Counted from the first letter of the stretch, positions 1 through 8,422 are shown. The stretch is 64,000 bases of DNA from Persephonella sp. (GCF_027023985.1 NZ_JALVTW010000032.1:1-64000); one strand, 5' to 3'. The notes: a model not told the origin generated them from the letters alone. Translations and numbers: made by a program.

Positions 1-178
1 TTTTATGGAATTCGTTTGCTTTTTTTTCTAATAATGAAATGTCAGCATCTTTAAATACTTCAGCCTTAAATTGAAATGCAGGTTTCCAAGCAAATCTGAC
101 TATTGTGTTTAACCCCCATCTAACCGGGGACAATAAAGCTAATAAAAAAAGTTGCAACAGAAAATACAAATAAAACAT
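1..178 (-). CDS. Phage small membrane-associated protein, partial
   Basis: An open frame starts at an ATG at 178 (minus strand), preceded by a GGGAGAG ribosome-binding site that overlaps the end of the preceding gene, and runs off the window edge without a stop (59 codons visible). The first about 17 residues are hydrophobic (MFYLYFLLQLFLLALLS), then a basic WGLNTIVRFAWKP stretch and a charged segment follow. It could be a signal-anchored lysis or virion protein at the end of the late operon. I do not recognise the family. The tight spacing to the next gene argues for the same operon. Confidence 0.5.
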   Translation of the reverse strand, partial: MFYLYFLLQLFLLALLSPVRWGLNTIVRFAWKPAFQFKAEVFKDADISLLEKKANEFHK

Positions 179-180
179 CT

Positions 181-408
181 CTAAATCTCTCCCGTCTCTG
201 TTCTCATACATCTTTTATATGCTCTTTGAAACACTTCAATTTTTTCTTTTTCACTTTCTGCAGTTGCTTCTGCTTTCACAGAAGCGAGCTCTCTACACAT
301 CTCAAGCTTCGTTTTCGGGAAATTGTTTTTGTATATATGTGTTTCAAAAACTTGTTGTGCCTGGGCGGCAATTGCCAGCCCAAGCAAAAAAAATGTAAAA
401 GTTTTCAT
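181..408 (-). CDS. Small exported phage protein, unknown
   Basis: A 75-residue protein with an N-terminal signal peptide (MKTFTFFLLGLAIAAQAQ, probable cleavage after AQA) and a mature part of about 57 charged residues with two cysteines (near residues 38 and 67). It lies immediately downstream of the endolysin gene with a Shine-Dalgarno (aaggagataacc) before the ATG. A small exported protein beside an endolysin could be a spanin-like or lysis accessory protein, but there is no transmembrane or lipobox evidence. Function unknown. Confidence 0.55.
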   Translation of the reverse strand: MKTFTFFLLGLAIAAQAQQVFETHIYKNNFPKTKLEMCRELASVKAEATAESEKEKIEVFQRAYKRCMRTETGEI

Positions 409-410
409 GG

Positions 411-884
411 TTATCTCCTTTTAACGATGTGATTATAGGTTTCCGTGTCTTGGAAATGGGGCATTTCTTTAAATCGTTTCCAATTGCCTGCCCATTCAAG
501 TTCCGCTTGTTTAGCTATTTCACCAAGTATTTGGTAAGTTTCCTTGTTATTCCAATCAGGTTTACCTCCTGCAAGTGGAACACAATCAAAGGCAAATCCG
601 TATTGATGAAAAGATTGCCAAGCTCTGGCATTGGTGACTTTTCTTTTTGCTTCTTTTTCTGAAAGTTTCCAAAGTCCAAGTTTAAGTCTTCTTTCGTTTA
701 GCTCTTCAAGTGTAATTCCAAATTGCTCTAATCTGCCTTGCATATATAAAATTTCCTGCTCCTCAGGCGACCTATAAGTGCAGTATATAAGCACATCTAA
801 GCCGTTTTGTTTTGCAATTTCTAAAAACTGTTTTGCTTTCTGTTGCGTTATTGGGTGTAAATCTTCCAGTTTCCTACTTGCCAT
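411..884 (-). CDS. Phage endolysin, M15-family L,D/D,D-peptidase
   Basis: A 157-residue protein resembling the M15 (VanY/Ply500-like) zinc peptidases that phages use to cut the peptide stem of peptidoglycan. Visible motifs are a YRSPEEQ segment near residue 38, the zinc-binding SFHQYGFAFD motif (His, then Asp seven residues on) around residues 91-100, and a C-terminal MPHFQ supplying the last zinc-ligand His. The length fits a single catalytic domain with no separate wall-binding domain. It has no signal peptide, so export would need a holin; the next gene upstream has a single N-terminal membrane segment. Probable lysis enzyme of this phage. Confidence 0.82.
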   Translation of the reverse strand: MASRKLEDLHPITQQKAKQFLEIAKQNGLDVLIYCTYRSPEEQEILYMQGRLEQFGITLEELNERRLKLGLWKLSEKEAKRKVTNARAWQSFHQYGFAFDCVPLAGGKPDWNNKETYQILGEIAKQAELEWAGNWKRFKEMPHFQDTETYNHIVKRR

Positions 885-1147
885 TATTTCTTATCCTCCT
901 TTCCGTCAAGCTCCTTTCTGATTTGCTCCTCAAATCTGTCAAACCTCTTGTGAAGAGACTTAAATCCTTCCTTGATGTAGTCCCTAAGTCCTGAAATATC
1001 CTTATCATGGTCTTCTTTAGTTACATATTTCTCTGCAACGTGAATACGAAAATCATTGTGTTGTTGCTGAAGTCTACCTATCCAGTAGATAATTGGGAGA
1101 ATAACAATAGTTGCTATAGCTTTCAGGACATCAAACCATTCACCCAT
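884..1147 (-). CDS. Small membrane-anchored phage protein (holin-like position)
   Basis: An 87-residue protein with one hydrophobic segment near residues 8-24 (VLKAIATIVILPIIYWIG) followed by a charged, helix-prone tail (KEGFKSLHKRFDRFEEQIRK). Its start overlaps the upstream gene and its stop abuts the endolysin start, so the two are co-translated. Small single-span proteins with a charged coiled tail beside endolysins are often holins or hemolysin-XhlA-like proteins. Function is inferred from position and topology, not from a recognised family signature. Confidence 0.55.
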   Translation of the reverse strand: MGEWFDVLKAIATIVILPIIYWIGRLQQQHNDFRIHVAEKYVTKEDHDKDISGLRDYIKEGFKSLHKRFDRFEEQIRKELDGKEDKK

Positions 1148-1373
1148 TTTTAACTCCTTTTGCTTTTGTTAAATCCATTTCAAGAAGTTTTTCCAGTCTC
1201 TTTACTGCTCTATGCATAGCCTGTATTTCTCTTAATTCATTCTCTCCACTCGCATTTAGAGCTTGAGTCTTCAATTCTTCCTCAATTTTTTCAAATTTGG
1301 TTTTTAAGTGTTTTAAACATTCCTGTGAAAGTTTAGCTTCCTTTAAAATCTTTGCTATTTTTGCATCATCCAT
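1140..1373 (-). CDS. Small coiled-coil phage protein, unknown
   Basis: A 77-residue, entirely helical and charged protein (LKEAKLSQECLKHLKTKFEK...) that overlaps both the portal gene upstream and the membrane protein downstream by 8 nt. The composition suggests a coiled coil. There is no membrane segment and no recognisable motif. It could be a small virion or head-completion accessory; function unknown. Confidence 0.55.
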   Translation of the reverse strand: MDDAKIAKILKEAKLSQECLKHLKTKFEKIEEELKTQALNASGENELREIQAMHRAVKRLEKLLEMDLTKAKGVKNG

Positions 1374-3288
1374 TTAAAGCTCCTTGCATAGCTTGTGCTT
1401 GCATTTGTTGTTGCATCATTATTTGAGCCATTTGCTGTAGTTCCTCGACAGTAGGTAAATACTCATCAACAGCTTTAATCCCAATAAGTTCAAGCTGCTT
1501 TTTATAGTAATTTCTAAACTTCTCATAAAGATTTGGATATTGCATAAACACTTGAAGCATCTGGACAAACTGAGGATAAAACTGTCCAACGATTTGCATA
1601 GCCTGCATTTGTGTTTCTTTGGTTCCCATTCCAACAGATGTGTCAACTACAAAATCAAACTCTCCAACAAGGTCATCAGGTCTAATCACAATGGGCTCAT
1701 TTGTCAGTCTAATTACGGTCTCTTGGTCTATATACCTTTGATTAAGTTCAACTAAGTATCTAAACAATGGTCTTAAAGCAACTTCTGAGATAATTCTTAC
1801 AATCAGTTCTATACGCTGATTGCTGGCTTGCATTATCATTGAAATTCCTGTCGCGGTTTTGTTCAAGGCCTTTCCGTCAAGCCCTTGAGAATAGCGGGTT
1901 ATACCGCTCAAGTTTTCAGTAGTCATTTCAAGCATTTCTAAAACATTACCAATCTGAGGAAAGATTGGCTCTATTGGCTCATACTGGATATAGTTGTTTA
2001 TACTTCCTTTTCCTTGTAAATCTGCAAAAATAATTTCCCTATCATCAACAAGCCCATCAGGTTCTACAACGGAAGGGTCTATAAAGGTTTTTCTTTGATT
2101 GTTTTTAGCAACATTGATAATAAGTTGTTTCCAAAGAGCAGTTTTTAAATCCTGTAGCTGCCCTATTATTTCAGAAAATCCAGAGCCTTCAAGTTTTTCA
2201 CTTTCAATTACTGCTGGAGTTCCGAAAAACGGATGTCTGCCAGTTATGTTTTCTTCTATTCTTAAAATCTGCTCTCCAGCTATCCATACAATTATATCTT
2301 CTAAAATCCCATCATTGTTAATATCAAACTTTGTATAACACTCATAAAGGTCTATCTGTCTTAAGCTTTCATCTTGAGTATCTTTGTATTCTTCATTTTC
2401 ATAGTTGTTTACAACATCTTCTAAGCTTTCAGTTGTTGCATCTTCTGCGTTTTCTATCGCTTCTTTGACATTTTTATAAAAGCCTTCTTTCCCTTTTTTA
2501 CGAAGATAATCAACAGAAACTTTTTTCTTATGAGCTACAAATGAAACATCATTAATTGTCTTTCCGTCTGGGATATAAAGGAACTCCCACGGAAGAAGAT
2601 TTTCTATAATAGGAGCATTTTTCTTAAGTCTTTTAAACTTAACCTTTGCTTTATAAAGTGCTTTTTCTTCATCAAAAGTTGTTTCTTCTATTTCAATACT
2701 TTTAAGTTGTCTAAGCAGTAGTTTTTTATATCTCGGTAGGTTTTCTTCTATGTATTTTAAAAGCAGAGATTGTGCTTCTTGTTGTTGTCCAGCTGCCTGA
2801 AGAAGTTGTAGTTGCTCTAAAAGCTCAGAAGTTATATAGATTTCTTCAGTAGCAGTGCTAATATCTCTTTCCCATCTAACTTTTAAAACAGAAAACTGGT
2901 ACTTCATAACATCTTTTGCAAATCTGTAAAAAACTAAAAAGCCTTCATTTTCTCTTTGAATTTGCCAGTTGATTAACTTCTTGAGCTTTTCGGCTGCGTC
3001 ATCATCTTCAGGGGTTCTGCCTTGAATCGCAACTATATCAGTCTGACCATAGATAAGCCTCATTATAGAAGGCATAGCCCATTCAATCTTGGCCATTATA
3101 TCTTTGATTACTATTTTTGATTTTTCTGCCAGTTTTCCAAATCTTTCTTGGTATTCTTCATTTGCATAATATCTTTTAGCAGCTTCTATATAGAAAGGCT
3201 CTCTAACATTTCTATAGTAGTCTTCTGACTTTTTGATTTTTCTTAAGGTATTCTCTAAAAGTTTCTTTTCTTGCTCTTTTGTCAGCAT
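1366..3288 (-). CDS. Phage portal protein (P22-type)
   Basis: A 640-residue protein with the look of P22-like portal proteins, which form the dodecameric ring at the capsid vertex through which DNA is packaged. The N-terminal region has the NVREPFYIEAAKRYYANEEY and AKIEWAMPSIMRLIYG segments. A wing region with aspartate-rich loops (residues about 300-330) follows, and the C-terminal part from about residue 590 is rich in Gln and Met (QMAQIMMQQQMQAQAMQ), like the barrel helices of this family. It sits directly after the large terminase subunit with 2 nt between them, the standard packaging-module order. A P22-type portal suggests a short-tailed virion, though the tail genes are not in view. 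Confidence 0.85.
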   Translation of the reverse strand: MLTKEQEKKLLENTLRKIKKSEDYYRNVREPFYIEAAKRYYANEEYQERFGKLAEKSKIVIKDIMAKIEWAMPSIMRLIYGQTDIVAIQGRTPEDDDAAEKLKKLINWQIQRENEGFLVFYRFAKDVMKYQFSVLKVRWERDISTATEEIYITSELLEQLQLLQAAGQQQEAQSLLLKYIEENLPRYKKLLLRQLKSIEIEETTFDEEKALYKAKVKFKRLKKNAPIIENLLPWEFLYIPDGKTINDVSFVAHKKKVSVDYLRKKGKEGFYKNVKEAIENAEDATTESLEDVVNNYENEEYKDTQDESLRQIDLYECYTKFDINNDGILEDIIVWIAGEQILRIEENITGRHPFFGTPAVIESEKLEGSGFSEIIGQLQDLKTALWKQLIINVAKNNQRKTFIDPSVVEPDGLVDDREIIFADLQGKGSINNYIQYEPIEPIFPQIGNVLEMLEMTTENLSGITRYSQGLDGKALNKTATGISMIMQASNQRIELIVRIISEVALRPLFRYLVELNQRYIDQETVIRLTNEPIVIRPDDLVGEFDFVVDTSVGMGTKETQMQAMQIVGQFYPQFVQMLQVFMQYPNLYEKFRNYYKKQLELIGIKAVDEYLPTVEELQQMAQIMMQQQMQAQAMQGALNG

Positions 3289-3290
3289 AT

Positions 3291-4679
3291 TTACACTCCT
3301 GCGTAAAATTTAGGAACTTGAATTTTCTTTCTTTTGATTTGTGCTTCATTAATTGGCTGTGCATAAGTTAAAGCAACTGCATCAGCTTTGTCTGGTGAAC
3401 GACCTATAGCCTGTTTGATTTTGTCTTTTTCTATTAGCTTTATTTCACCTTTGTTTGTGTAGTCGTATTCTGTGTTTATAAGTTCCAACAAAAGGTCATT
3501 GTCTTTAGGTAAATTACCGTTTTGCTTAATATGTTCATCTTTAAGTCTTAAATACATTTCAGCTCTTTTGTTTAAAACCCCTTCCATTGTTGATTTTTCT
3601 GCAAAATTTACCGCATAAACAGGAATGCCAAGTTGTTTTAATCTGTCATAAACTCCCCAGCCTATTCCTGTAACATCAACATTTATTTGATAAGGTTTTT
3701 CAGGGTCTTTGCTGTATTCATTAGCTACCCATTCCGCCAGTTTCATTGTGTCGTTAAAATCAACAGATTTAAGTTCAAAAAATCTTTTGCCTTTTCTTTT
3801 TGCTATAACTGATGAATCATCTCCGTGTCTTGCTATATCAAGCCCCCAGATTACAATGCCGTCCGCAGGTGGATTTATTCTCATTGCTTTTTCTACTTCT
3901 TCATAAGAGAAAAGTTCGGCTCCAACTTCGTCTACAAATTCGCCGTAAATTTCTTGTCTGATTGCTTTTTCTGACAAGCCTTTTTTGAGTTCTTCTATAT
4001 CTTCTTCAGATAGTAGAGGGTTTTCATAAGTTGAGAATGTATAACTTTTCCATCTTGGATAGTCTGGAGAGTGTCCTTTTTGCCAAAGCTCATAAAAAAG
4101 ATTTTTGCCCTTTGGAACTCCTCCAATAATAGCTTTAGAGTTTGGATTATCCAGCATCATCGGGGCGACGGAATGTTCCCATAAATCCCTGTTTTTCAGG
4201 ATTATCCCCGCTTCGTTCAGGACTATAATGTCATATCCAAATCCCTCCCAGTTTTCAGGTTTATCTGCACTTCTAAAATCTATAATTGACTTTCTCTTGC
4301 CGTTATAGACTATAAGCATTGAGTCTTGAGTCTTGTACTCGTAAAGCTTAAAGTCTTTAACTTTGTTTTTAATTTTCCTTTCTATTTGGTCTAAAACAGG
4401 CTTAAAGTATCTTTGGTAATATCTTCTGATGTTTGAATGTGTAGTATCTCCCCAAAGTATATATATTCCTTCATCTTCTTTTTTGTTGTCCCAAACGGAA
4501 AGTTCATTTGAGCCGAGCATGGTTTCTATAAGATACTGAGCTGTTGACCTTGTAAAACCAAGTCTTCTACCTTTAGCAATAACTTTGTATCTTAATTTTT
4601 GCCAGTCTGAGCTAAAGAATATATCATCTGCCCATGGAAGATAACTTATATTAAAGCTTATAGCTGTATCTGTATTCAC
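3291..4679 (-). CDS. terL: Terminase large subunit
   Basis: A 462-residue packaging motor and nuclease. The N-terminal ATPase domain shows a Walker-A-like KGRRLGFTRS (residues about 35-44) and a Walker-B-like DIIVLNEAG (about 150). The C-terminal RNase H-like nuclease shows the acidic motifs GLDIARHGDD (about 280), DVTGIG (about 340) and PDKADAVALT (about 433). The start is GTG at 4679, overlapping the TAG stop of the small-subunit gene. It translocates phage DNA through the portal and makes the packaging cuts. All key acidic residues appear present. Confidence 0.9.
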   Translation of the reverse strand: MNTDTAISFNISYLPWADDIFFSSDWQKLRYKVIAKGRRLGFTRSTAQYLIETMLGSNELSVWDNKKEDEGIYILWGDTTHSNIRRYYQRYFKPVLDQIERKIKNKVKDFKLYEYKTQDSMLIVYNGKRKSIIDFRSADKPENWEGFGYDIIVLNEAGIILKNRDLWEHSVAPMMLDNPNSKAIIGGVPKGKNLFYELWQKGHSPDYPRWKSYTFSTYENPLLSEEDIEELKKGLSEKAIRQEIYGEFVDEVGAELFSYEEVEKAMRINPPADGIVIWGLDIARHGDDSSVIAKRKGKRFFELKSVDFNDTMKLAEWVANEYSKDPEKPYQINVDVTGIGWGVYDRLKQLGIPVYAVNFAEKSTMEGVLNKRAEMYLRLKDEHIKQNGNLPKDNDLLLELINTEYDYTNKGEIKLIEKDKIKQAIGRSPDKADAVALTYAQPINEAQIKRKKIQVPKFYAGV

Positions 4680-5047
4680 TACTCTTTACCTTTTGAGATA
4701 ATCTTTCTTTTTGTAATTAGAGCTATGCTTACTTCTCCGGAGAGTTCTACTTTCTCAGTTAAATCTCCTCTCATTTTCAAAGCCATTTCTATCGCTTTTG
4801 TATTTCCTTGTTGTATTTGTTCAAAAAGAGATTTATAGATAGTGTCTGTAACTTTTTGTAAGTTTTTCTTTAAAAGCTGATTTCTTTCTTCATAAAATTT
4901 ATCTGTTCCATATTTGTTCATCTTGTTTTTAACTGATTCATAATTCCACCCAAGCTCCTCACACATTGCCTTTAAAGATTTTCCCCAGTTGTCAGGTTCA
5001 GCCCATAACTCTTTTAAAAGCTCTAAATCAATTCTTTTCCTTGCCAT
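4679..5047 (-). CDS. terS: Probable terminase small subunit
   Basis: A 122-residue protein directly upstream of and overlapping the large terminase gene, the usual position of the DNA-recognition subunit. The N-terminal part (ELWAEPDNWGKSLKAMCEELGWNYESVKNKM) reads as a helix-turn-helix. It is followed by a helical, probably oligomerising segment and a short basic tail (TKRKIISKGK). The identification rests on position, size and the HTH. Confidence 0.72.
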   Translation of the reverse strand: MARKRIDLELLKELWAEPDNWGKSLKAMCEELGWNYESVKNKMNKYGTDKFYEERNQLLKKNLQKVTDTIYKSLFEQIQQGNTKAIEMALKMRGDLTEKVELSGEVSIALITKRKIISKGKE

Positions 5048-5113
5048 ACTTCAAACCTATAAAATCCCTAAAATGATTTCAAAGTTAAAAAGCGAAAAAA
5101 GGGAATTATGGGA

Positions 5114-5338
5114 TTACACCCTCTCTTTGATGATTGCTCTGAGCAGATTGTCTAAATCATCTTTTCGTATCACTCTGTATTTGTTGACCTTTAGAATTTG
5201 AATTCCCTCTTTATCTGCTATGTCTATTACTGGGTCAGAAGATGCAAACCCCAAAACCTTAGCAACTACAGATAGTTTAATAAAAACTGCTTCATGCCCG
5301 TTCTTTCTTAAGATTTTTTGTCTTATTTCTGCAATCAT
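5114..5338 (-). CDS. Small HTH (excisionase-like) DNA-binding protein
   Basis: A 74-residue basic protein with a winged-helix/MerR-like look: a KLSVVAKVLGFASSDPVIDIADKEGI helix-turn-helix and a KVNKYRVIRKDDLDNLL wing and C-terminal helix, the pattern of excisionase or HTH_17 proteins. It lies between the terminase genes and the replication module. It could act as a directionality factor or as a late-gene regulator; the serine recombinase at 19151 would need such a factor to excise. The specific role is speculation. Confidence 0.55.
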   Translation of the reverse strand: MIAEIRQKILRKNGHEAVFIKLSVVAKVLGFASSDPVIDIADKEGIQILKVNKYRVIRKDDLDNLLRAIIKERV

Positions 5339-5351
5339 ATTTATCCCTCAT

Positions 5352-5681
5352 TCAAATTTTTAAATCTGCCCAAACATCTGGGATGTATATATCCCATCTT
5401 GTTGGTTCTTTCTTTTCTTCAAGCCACAGAGGAAATTCAAAGGTCTTTGCATAGTTTTTAGATACTCCGAATAAAACCTGGCAGGCAGGTAGTGCAGCTC
5501 CAAACTGGAGAGAGTATTCATCTGGTCCTTTCAGACTTCCGTTAATGATTTGTGGTCCGTTAACTCTTTCCATAGTCGCCGGTTGATGGAAGTGTCCCAT
5601 ACAAACTCCATCCAATATTATTTGTGTTTTGTTTAGTCCTTGTTTGAATAATTTAATTATCTGTTTCTGTAGTTCCGTCAT
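5352..5681 (-). pseudogene. Metallophosphoesterase remnant (internal deletion)
   Basis: The 109-residue frame joins two unlike pieces. Residues 1-21 (ELQKQIIKLFKQGLNKTQI) look like the start of an HTH domain. From about residue 24 (DGVCMGHFHQPATM) it reads as the last third of a calcineurin-like phosphoesterase: GHFH metal-binding motif, NGSLKGPDEYS loop and a C-terminal beta region. The N-terminal metal-binding motifs (DxH, GDxxD, GNHD) are absent. Phage proteins with HTH plus phosphoesterase exist, so the simplest reading is an in-frame internal deletion that removed the HTH end and most of the catalytic domain. The remaining product is unlikely to be a phosphoesterase. It has its own start and is still open, so a residual role cannot be excluded. 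Confidence 0.55.
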
Positions 5682-5704
5682 TTTACCCCTCAGGTTAGTG
5701 GTTT

Positions 5705-7084
5705 TTAAAATGGAACATCTTCTGTTTCTGTAGTCTGCCCGTAATCGGATATATCCATTTCTGTCTGTGAAACTTTAGGTGTGAATCTGGCATATTTAGG
5801 ATGGAATTCCAGATTAACCGTTCCCAGCTCGCCGTTTCTCTGTTTTGCAATAATAAGTTCTGCAAGGCCAAGCTCTTCAGGGATTGGGTTTTTCTTGTAA
5901 TACTCCGGTCTATGGATAAACATGATAAGGTCTGCATCCTGTTCAATCTGCCCGGAATTCCTAAGGTCTGACAGCATAGGTCTTTTGTCTGACCTCATCT
6001 CCACAACCCTGTTAAGCTGTGCAAGGGCTACGACGGGGATGTCTAATTCCATTGCAAGGGCTTTAAGGGTTCTGGAGACTTCGGATACTTCCCTTTCTTT
6101 GCTTTCTAAGAATTTGTCAGCCTGAACAAGCTGAAGATAATCAACAAAGAGTATGTCTATATCATGTTCTCTTTTGAGCTTCTTTGCATAAGCCCTTAGC
6201 TCCGTTATTTTCATTCCTGATTTATCGTTAATCAGGATAGGCATTTGGGCAAGTTTGAGTGAATAGTCTTGCAATTTCTCTAACTGCTCATTGTCAAGCA
6301 ATCCGGTTCTGATGTTATACAGGGGGATATCTGCATAGTTTGACAACATCCTCATTGCAATCTGTTCTTTTGGCATTTCAAGGGAGATAAATCCAATCCT
6401 GTATCCCTCTTGGGCAGCATTAAGTGATACTGAGGTTGCTAAGGCTGTTTTCCCCATTCCGGGTCTTGCACCGATGATAATAAGTTCTCCGGGTTGGAAA
6501 CCTGCAGTTCTTCTATCCAGCTCTGAAAATCCTGAAGGCACTCCGGTTATGAAGGTGTCTATTTCTTTTCTTTTTTCTACCGTTTCGTAAAGCCTGAAGA
6601 TAACGGAACTAATCGGTTCCGTTTTATCTTCAAATGAGCGTTTTTCTATGTCGTATATAGTCTGTTCAAGGGTTGAAAGGATTGTAGATATTTCATTTTC
6701 CCTTTCCAGTTCTGAGGGAATTTGCTGGGATACTTCAAGTATTTTTCTTTTTGCTGCTTTTTCTTTAAGCAGTTTGATAGAGGTGGGCATGAGTTTTACC
6801 GGGAAAATATCTCTATCTTCTATGCTGAGTATATATTCAACCGGAATTTCTTTTGATATCGGGTCTTCACGGAAATGGGCAAGGATAATTGATGTTTCTG
6901 CTACTTCTCCGGAAGACAGCAGAGTCTTAAGCCAGTTAAACAGCTTTCTGTGTTTAAGGTCTGCAAAGTCTTCCGGTTCTATTAGGTGCAGGTATTTCTC
7001 AGACTCTTCAGGAGCAAATATAAAAGCTCCCAGTATCGCCCTTTCCAGTGATTTATCCGCAAATTTTTCACTAAGCAGCTGCAT
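5705..7084 (-). CDS. dnaB: Replicative DNA helicase, DnaB-type (phage)
   Basis: About 459 residues with an N-terminal helical domain and a C-terminal RecA-like motor. Walker A is GARPGMGKT (near residue 205), Walker B is DILFVDYLQL, and the LNRVVEMRSDKRPMLSDLR arginine-finger region is present. The start is placed at ATG 7084 because GAGGGGG lies 7 nt upstream; an in-frame ATG at 7099 lies upstream of this site. The gene overlaps the end of the initiator gene, like lambda O-P coupling. The last residues are TETEDVPF, matching the acidic tip of SSB proteins and the SSB encoded at 8442 (DEDVPF); this is unusual for a helicase. It unwinds the fork for phage replication. Confidence 0.93.
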   Translation of the reverse strand: MQLLSEKFADKSLERAILGAFIFAPEESEKYLHLIEPEDFADLKHRKLFNWLKTLLSSGEVAETSIILAHFREDPISKEIPVEYILSIEDRDIFPVKLMPTSIKLLKEKAAKRKILEVSQQIPSELERENEISTILSTLEQTIYDIEKRSFEDKTEPISSVIFRLYETVEKRKEIDTFITGVPSGFSELDRRTAGFQPGELIIIGARPGMGKTALATSVSLNAAQEGYRIGFISLEMPKEQIAMRMLSNYADIPLYNIRTGLLDNEQLEKLQDYSLKLAQMPILINDKSGMKITELRAYAKKLKREHDIDILFVDYLQLVQADKFLESKEREVSEVSRTLKALAMELDIPVVALAQLNRVVEMRSDKRPMLSDLRNSGQIEQDADLIMFIHRPEYYKKNPIPEELGLAELIIAKQRNGELGTVNLEFHPKYARFTPKVSQTEMDISDYGQTTETEDVPF

Positions 7085-8162
7085 GGTAAACCCCCTCATG
7101 TTTTATTGAAAAATCCTCTATCAGGTCCTTAAGGTTTCTTTCTATCTGCCAGTGAACGTGCTGTGGTGCTGAGATAAAGACCTTATCACCTGAATGGCTG
7201 TTGTAGTGTTTTCTAAAAAGCGACAGGGTTTCAGTTGCTTTGTAGTGGTGCTGTGCAAACGGATGTTGTTTGATTTTCTGTATGAGACTAAGGCTATAGG
7301 CTTTGATGATTGGGGTTTCTTCAGGTTCTGGTTCTGATACCGGTTTATCAACATATTGTCCTTCTATCACCTTCACAAAGTTTTCCGGTTTTATAAACCA
7401 GTCAAAGGTTGCAAAGGTCTGCGAGTATAACCAGCTTGAGTTTTTAAACAGGTTGCAGGCTTCCTTCCAGCCCACCCCACTTTTTTCTAAAATGCTTTGT
7501 ATGTTTTTAAGAGCCTGTTTTCTTTTGTCTGTTAGAGCGACTACCCGTTTGTCTGGACATATAGCGTTAAATGTTTGCAAGTAAGCGTCAAATAAAGGTT
7601 CTTCTGGATTTTCTAAATCAAAATCTACATTAACAGACTCAAATTCTTCTTTATTACTTATTTTTTCATTGTTAGTTATTTCATTGTTAGTTTTCTTATT
7701 GTTAGTTATATTATTTTTAGTTTGGTGTGCCGTTGCTGTTTCCGTTGCTGTTTCCAGTGCTGTTTCCTGAATTTGCTCTGGATATTGATATTCCTTGTTA
7801 GGTGCTGTTTCCGTTGCTGTTTCCAGTGCTGTTTCTTTTGCTGTTTCCATTTTTTCTTCCCAGTTGTAAGTCAATAACTTATAAACAGATTGACCATACT
7901 GATTTGGAGCATCGGAAATTTTCTGGATATATCCCAGTTTAATCAGGTTATCTATTATGGTTTTTGCTCTTTTTCTACTACATTCGAGTTCTTCTGCAAG
8001 TTTACTTATTGATAGGTAAAAAGTTCCTGTCTTGGTGTTGACCCAGCTGGTTATGATTGTGATAGCAAGCAGATGTTGATTTCTGTCTCTCCTGTTTTTA
8101 AAATTTTCTTTAATTAGTTTTGTTGGCAGGTTTGCATAATAATATTGCTCTTTCATTTTCAT
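7071..8162 (-). CDS. Phage replication initiator (lambda-O-like), origin within the gene
   Basis: A 363-residue protein with a winged-helix N-terminus (residues about 20-90: LLAITIITSWVNTKTGTFYL, ISKLAEELECSRKRAKTIIDNL). A low-complexity middle follows, containing ETALETATETA repeats and an Asn/Thr-rich stretch (residues about 105-165). The folded C-terminal half (FDAYLQTFNAICPD... WLYSQTFATFDWFIKPENF) resembles replication proteins that pair with a helicase or loader. The gene directly precedes and overlaps dnaB. As in lambda O, the DNA repeats inside this gene (7668-7848) are good candidates for the phage origin. It probably binds these repeats and recruits the DnaB encoded next. Confidence 0.75.
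   Translation of the reverse strand: MKMKEQYYYANLPTKLIKENFKNRRDRNQHLLAITIITSWVNTKTGTFYLSISKLAEELECSRKRAKTIIDNLIKLGYIQKISDAPNQYGQSVYKLLTYNWEEKMETAKETALETATETAPNKEYQYPEQIQETALETATETATAHQTKNNITNNKKTNNEITNNEKISNKEEFESVNVDFDLENPEEPLFDAYLQTFNAICPDKRVVALTDKRKQALKNIQSILEKSGVGWKEACNLFKNSSWLYSQTFATFDWFIKPENFVKVIEGQYVDKPVSEPEPEETPIIKAYSLSLIQKIKQHPFAQHHYKATETLSLFRKHYNSHSGDKVFISAPQHVHWQIERNLKDLIEDFSIKHEGVYHAAA
7668..7848. other. Candidate phage replication origin (iterons plus AT-rich repeats)
   Basis: Inside the initiator gene, the decamer TGCTGTTTCC (plus strand) occurs at 7734, 7746, 7758, 7803, 7815, 7827 (last base T) and 7839. That is three copies and then four, each 12 bp apart, with a 45-bp shift between clusters. 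Beside them, ATTGTTAGTT occurs at 7668, 7683 and 7698 and ATTTTTAGTT at 7713, exactly 15 bp apart in an AT-rich tract. Direct repeats plus an adjacent AT-rich repeat block within an O-like gene is the lambda origin layout. The repeats also encode low-complexity protein, so a purely coding origin is the alternative. Confidence 0.6.
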
Positions 8163-8422
8163 TCCTCCTTTGTTTTAATCTTGACAGGTCTGTTAAAAGC
8201 TCGTTTTAATTGGTAAAGGTTTTCTTTTAAAACTTTTTCAAATATTTCAGGAACTGTTATCTCCACGATTTCTTCTGTGATTTTTACTTCTGTTGTCTGG
8301 TATAATAAGGCTGCTTGTAGAAGAGAGCCTCGTAGTCTCTTTACAACTTGTTCTAACTCTGTTGATTTTTGCCAGAGTTCCTCCAAGAGTATGAGGTCTC
8401 TGGTTTCCTTTTTTACTGCCAT
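8159..8422 (-). CDS. Phage protein, unknown, helical
   Basis: An 87-residue charged helical protein between SSB and the replication initiator, overlapping the initiator start by 4 nt. It contains a coiled-coil-like stretch (LLEELWQKSTELEQVVKRLRGSLLQ) and a basic C-terminus (KRAFNRPVKIKTKEE). Its place in the replication operon suggests an accessory role. No motif is recognised. Confidence 0.6.
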   Translation of the reverse strand: MAVKKETRDLILLEELWQKSTELEQVVKRLRGSLLQAALLYQTTEVKITEEIVEITVPEIFEKVLKENLYQLKRAFNRPVKIKTKEE

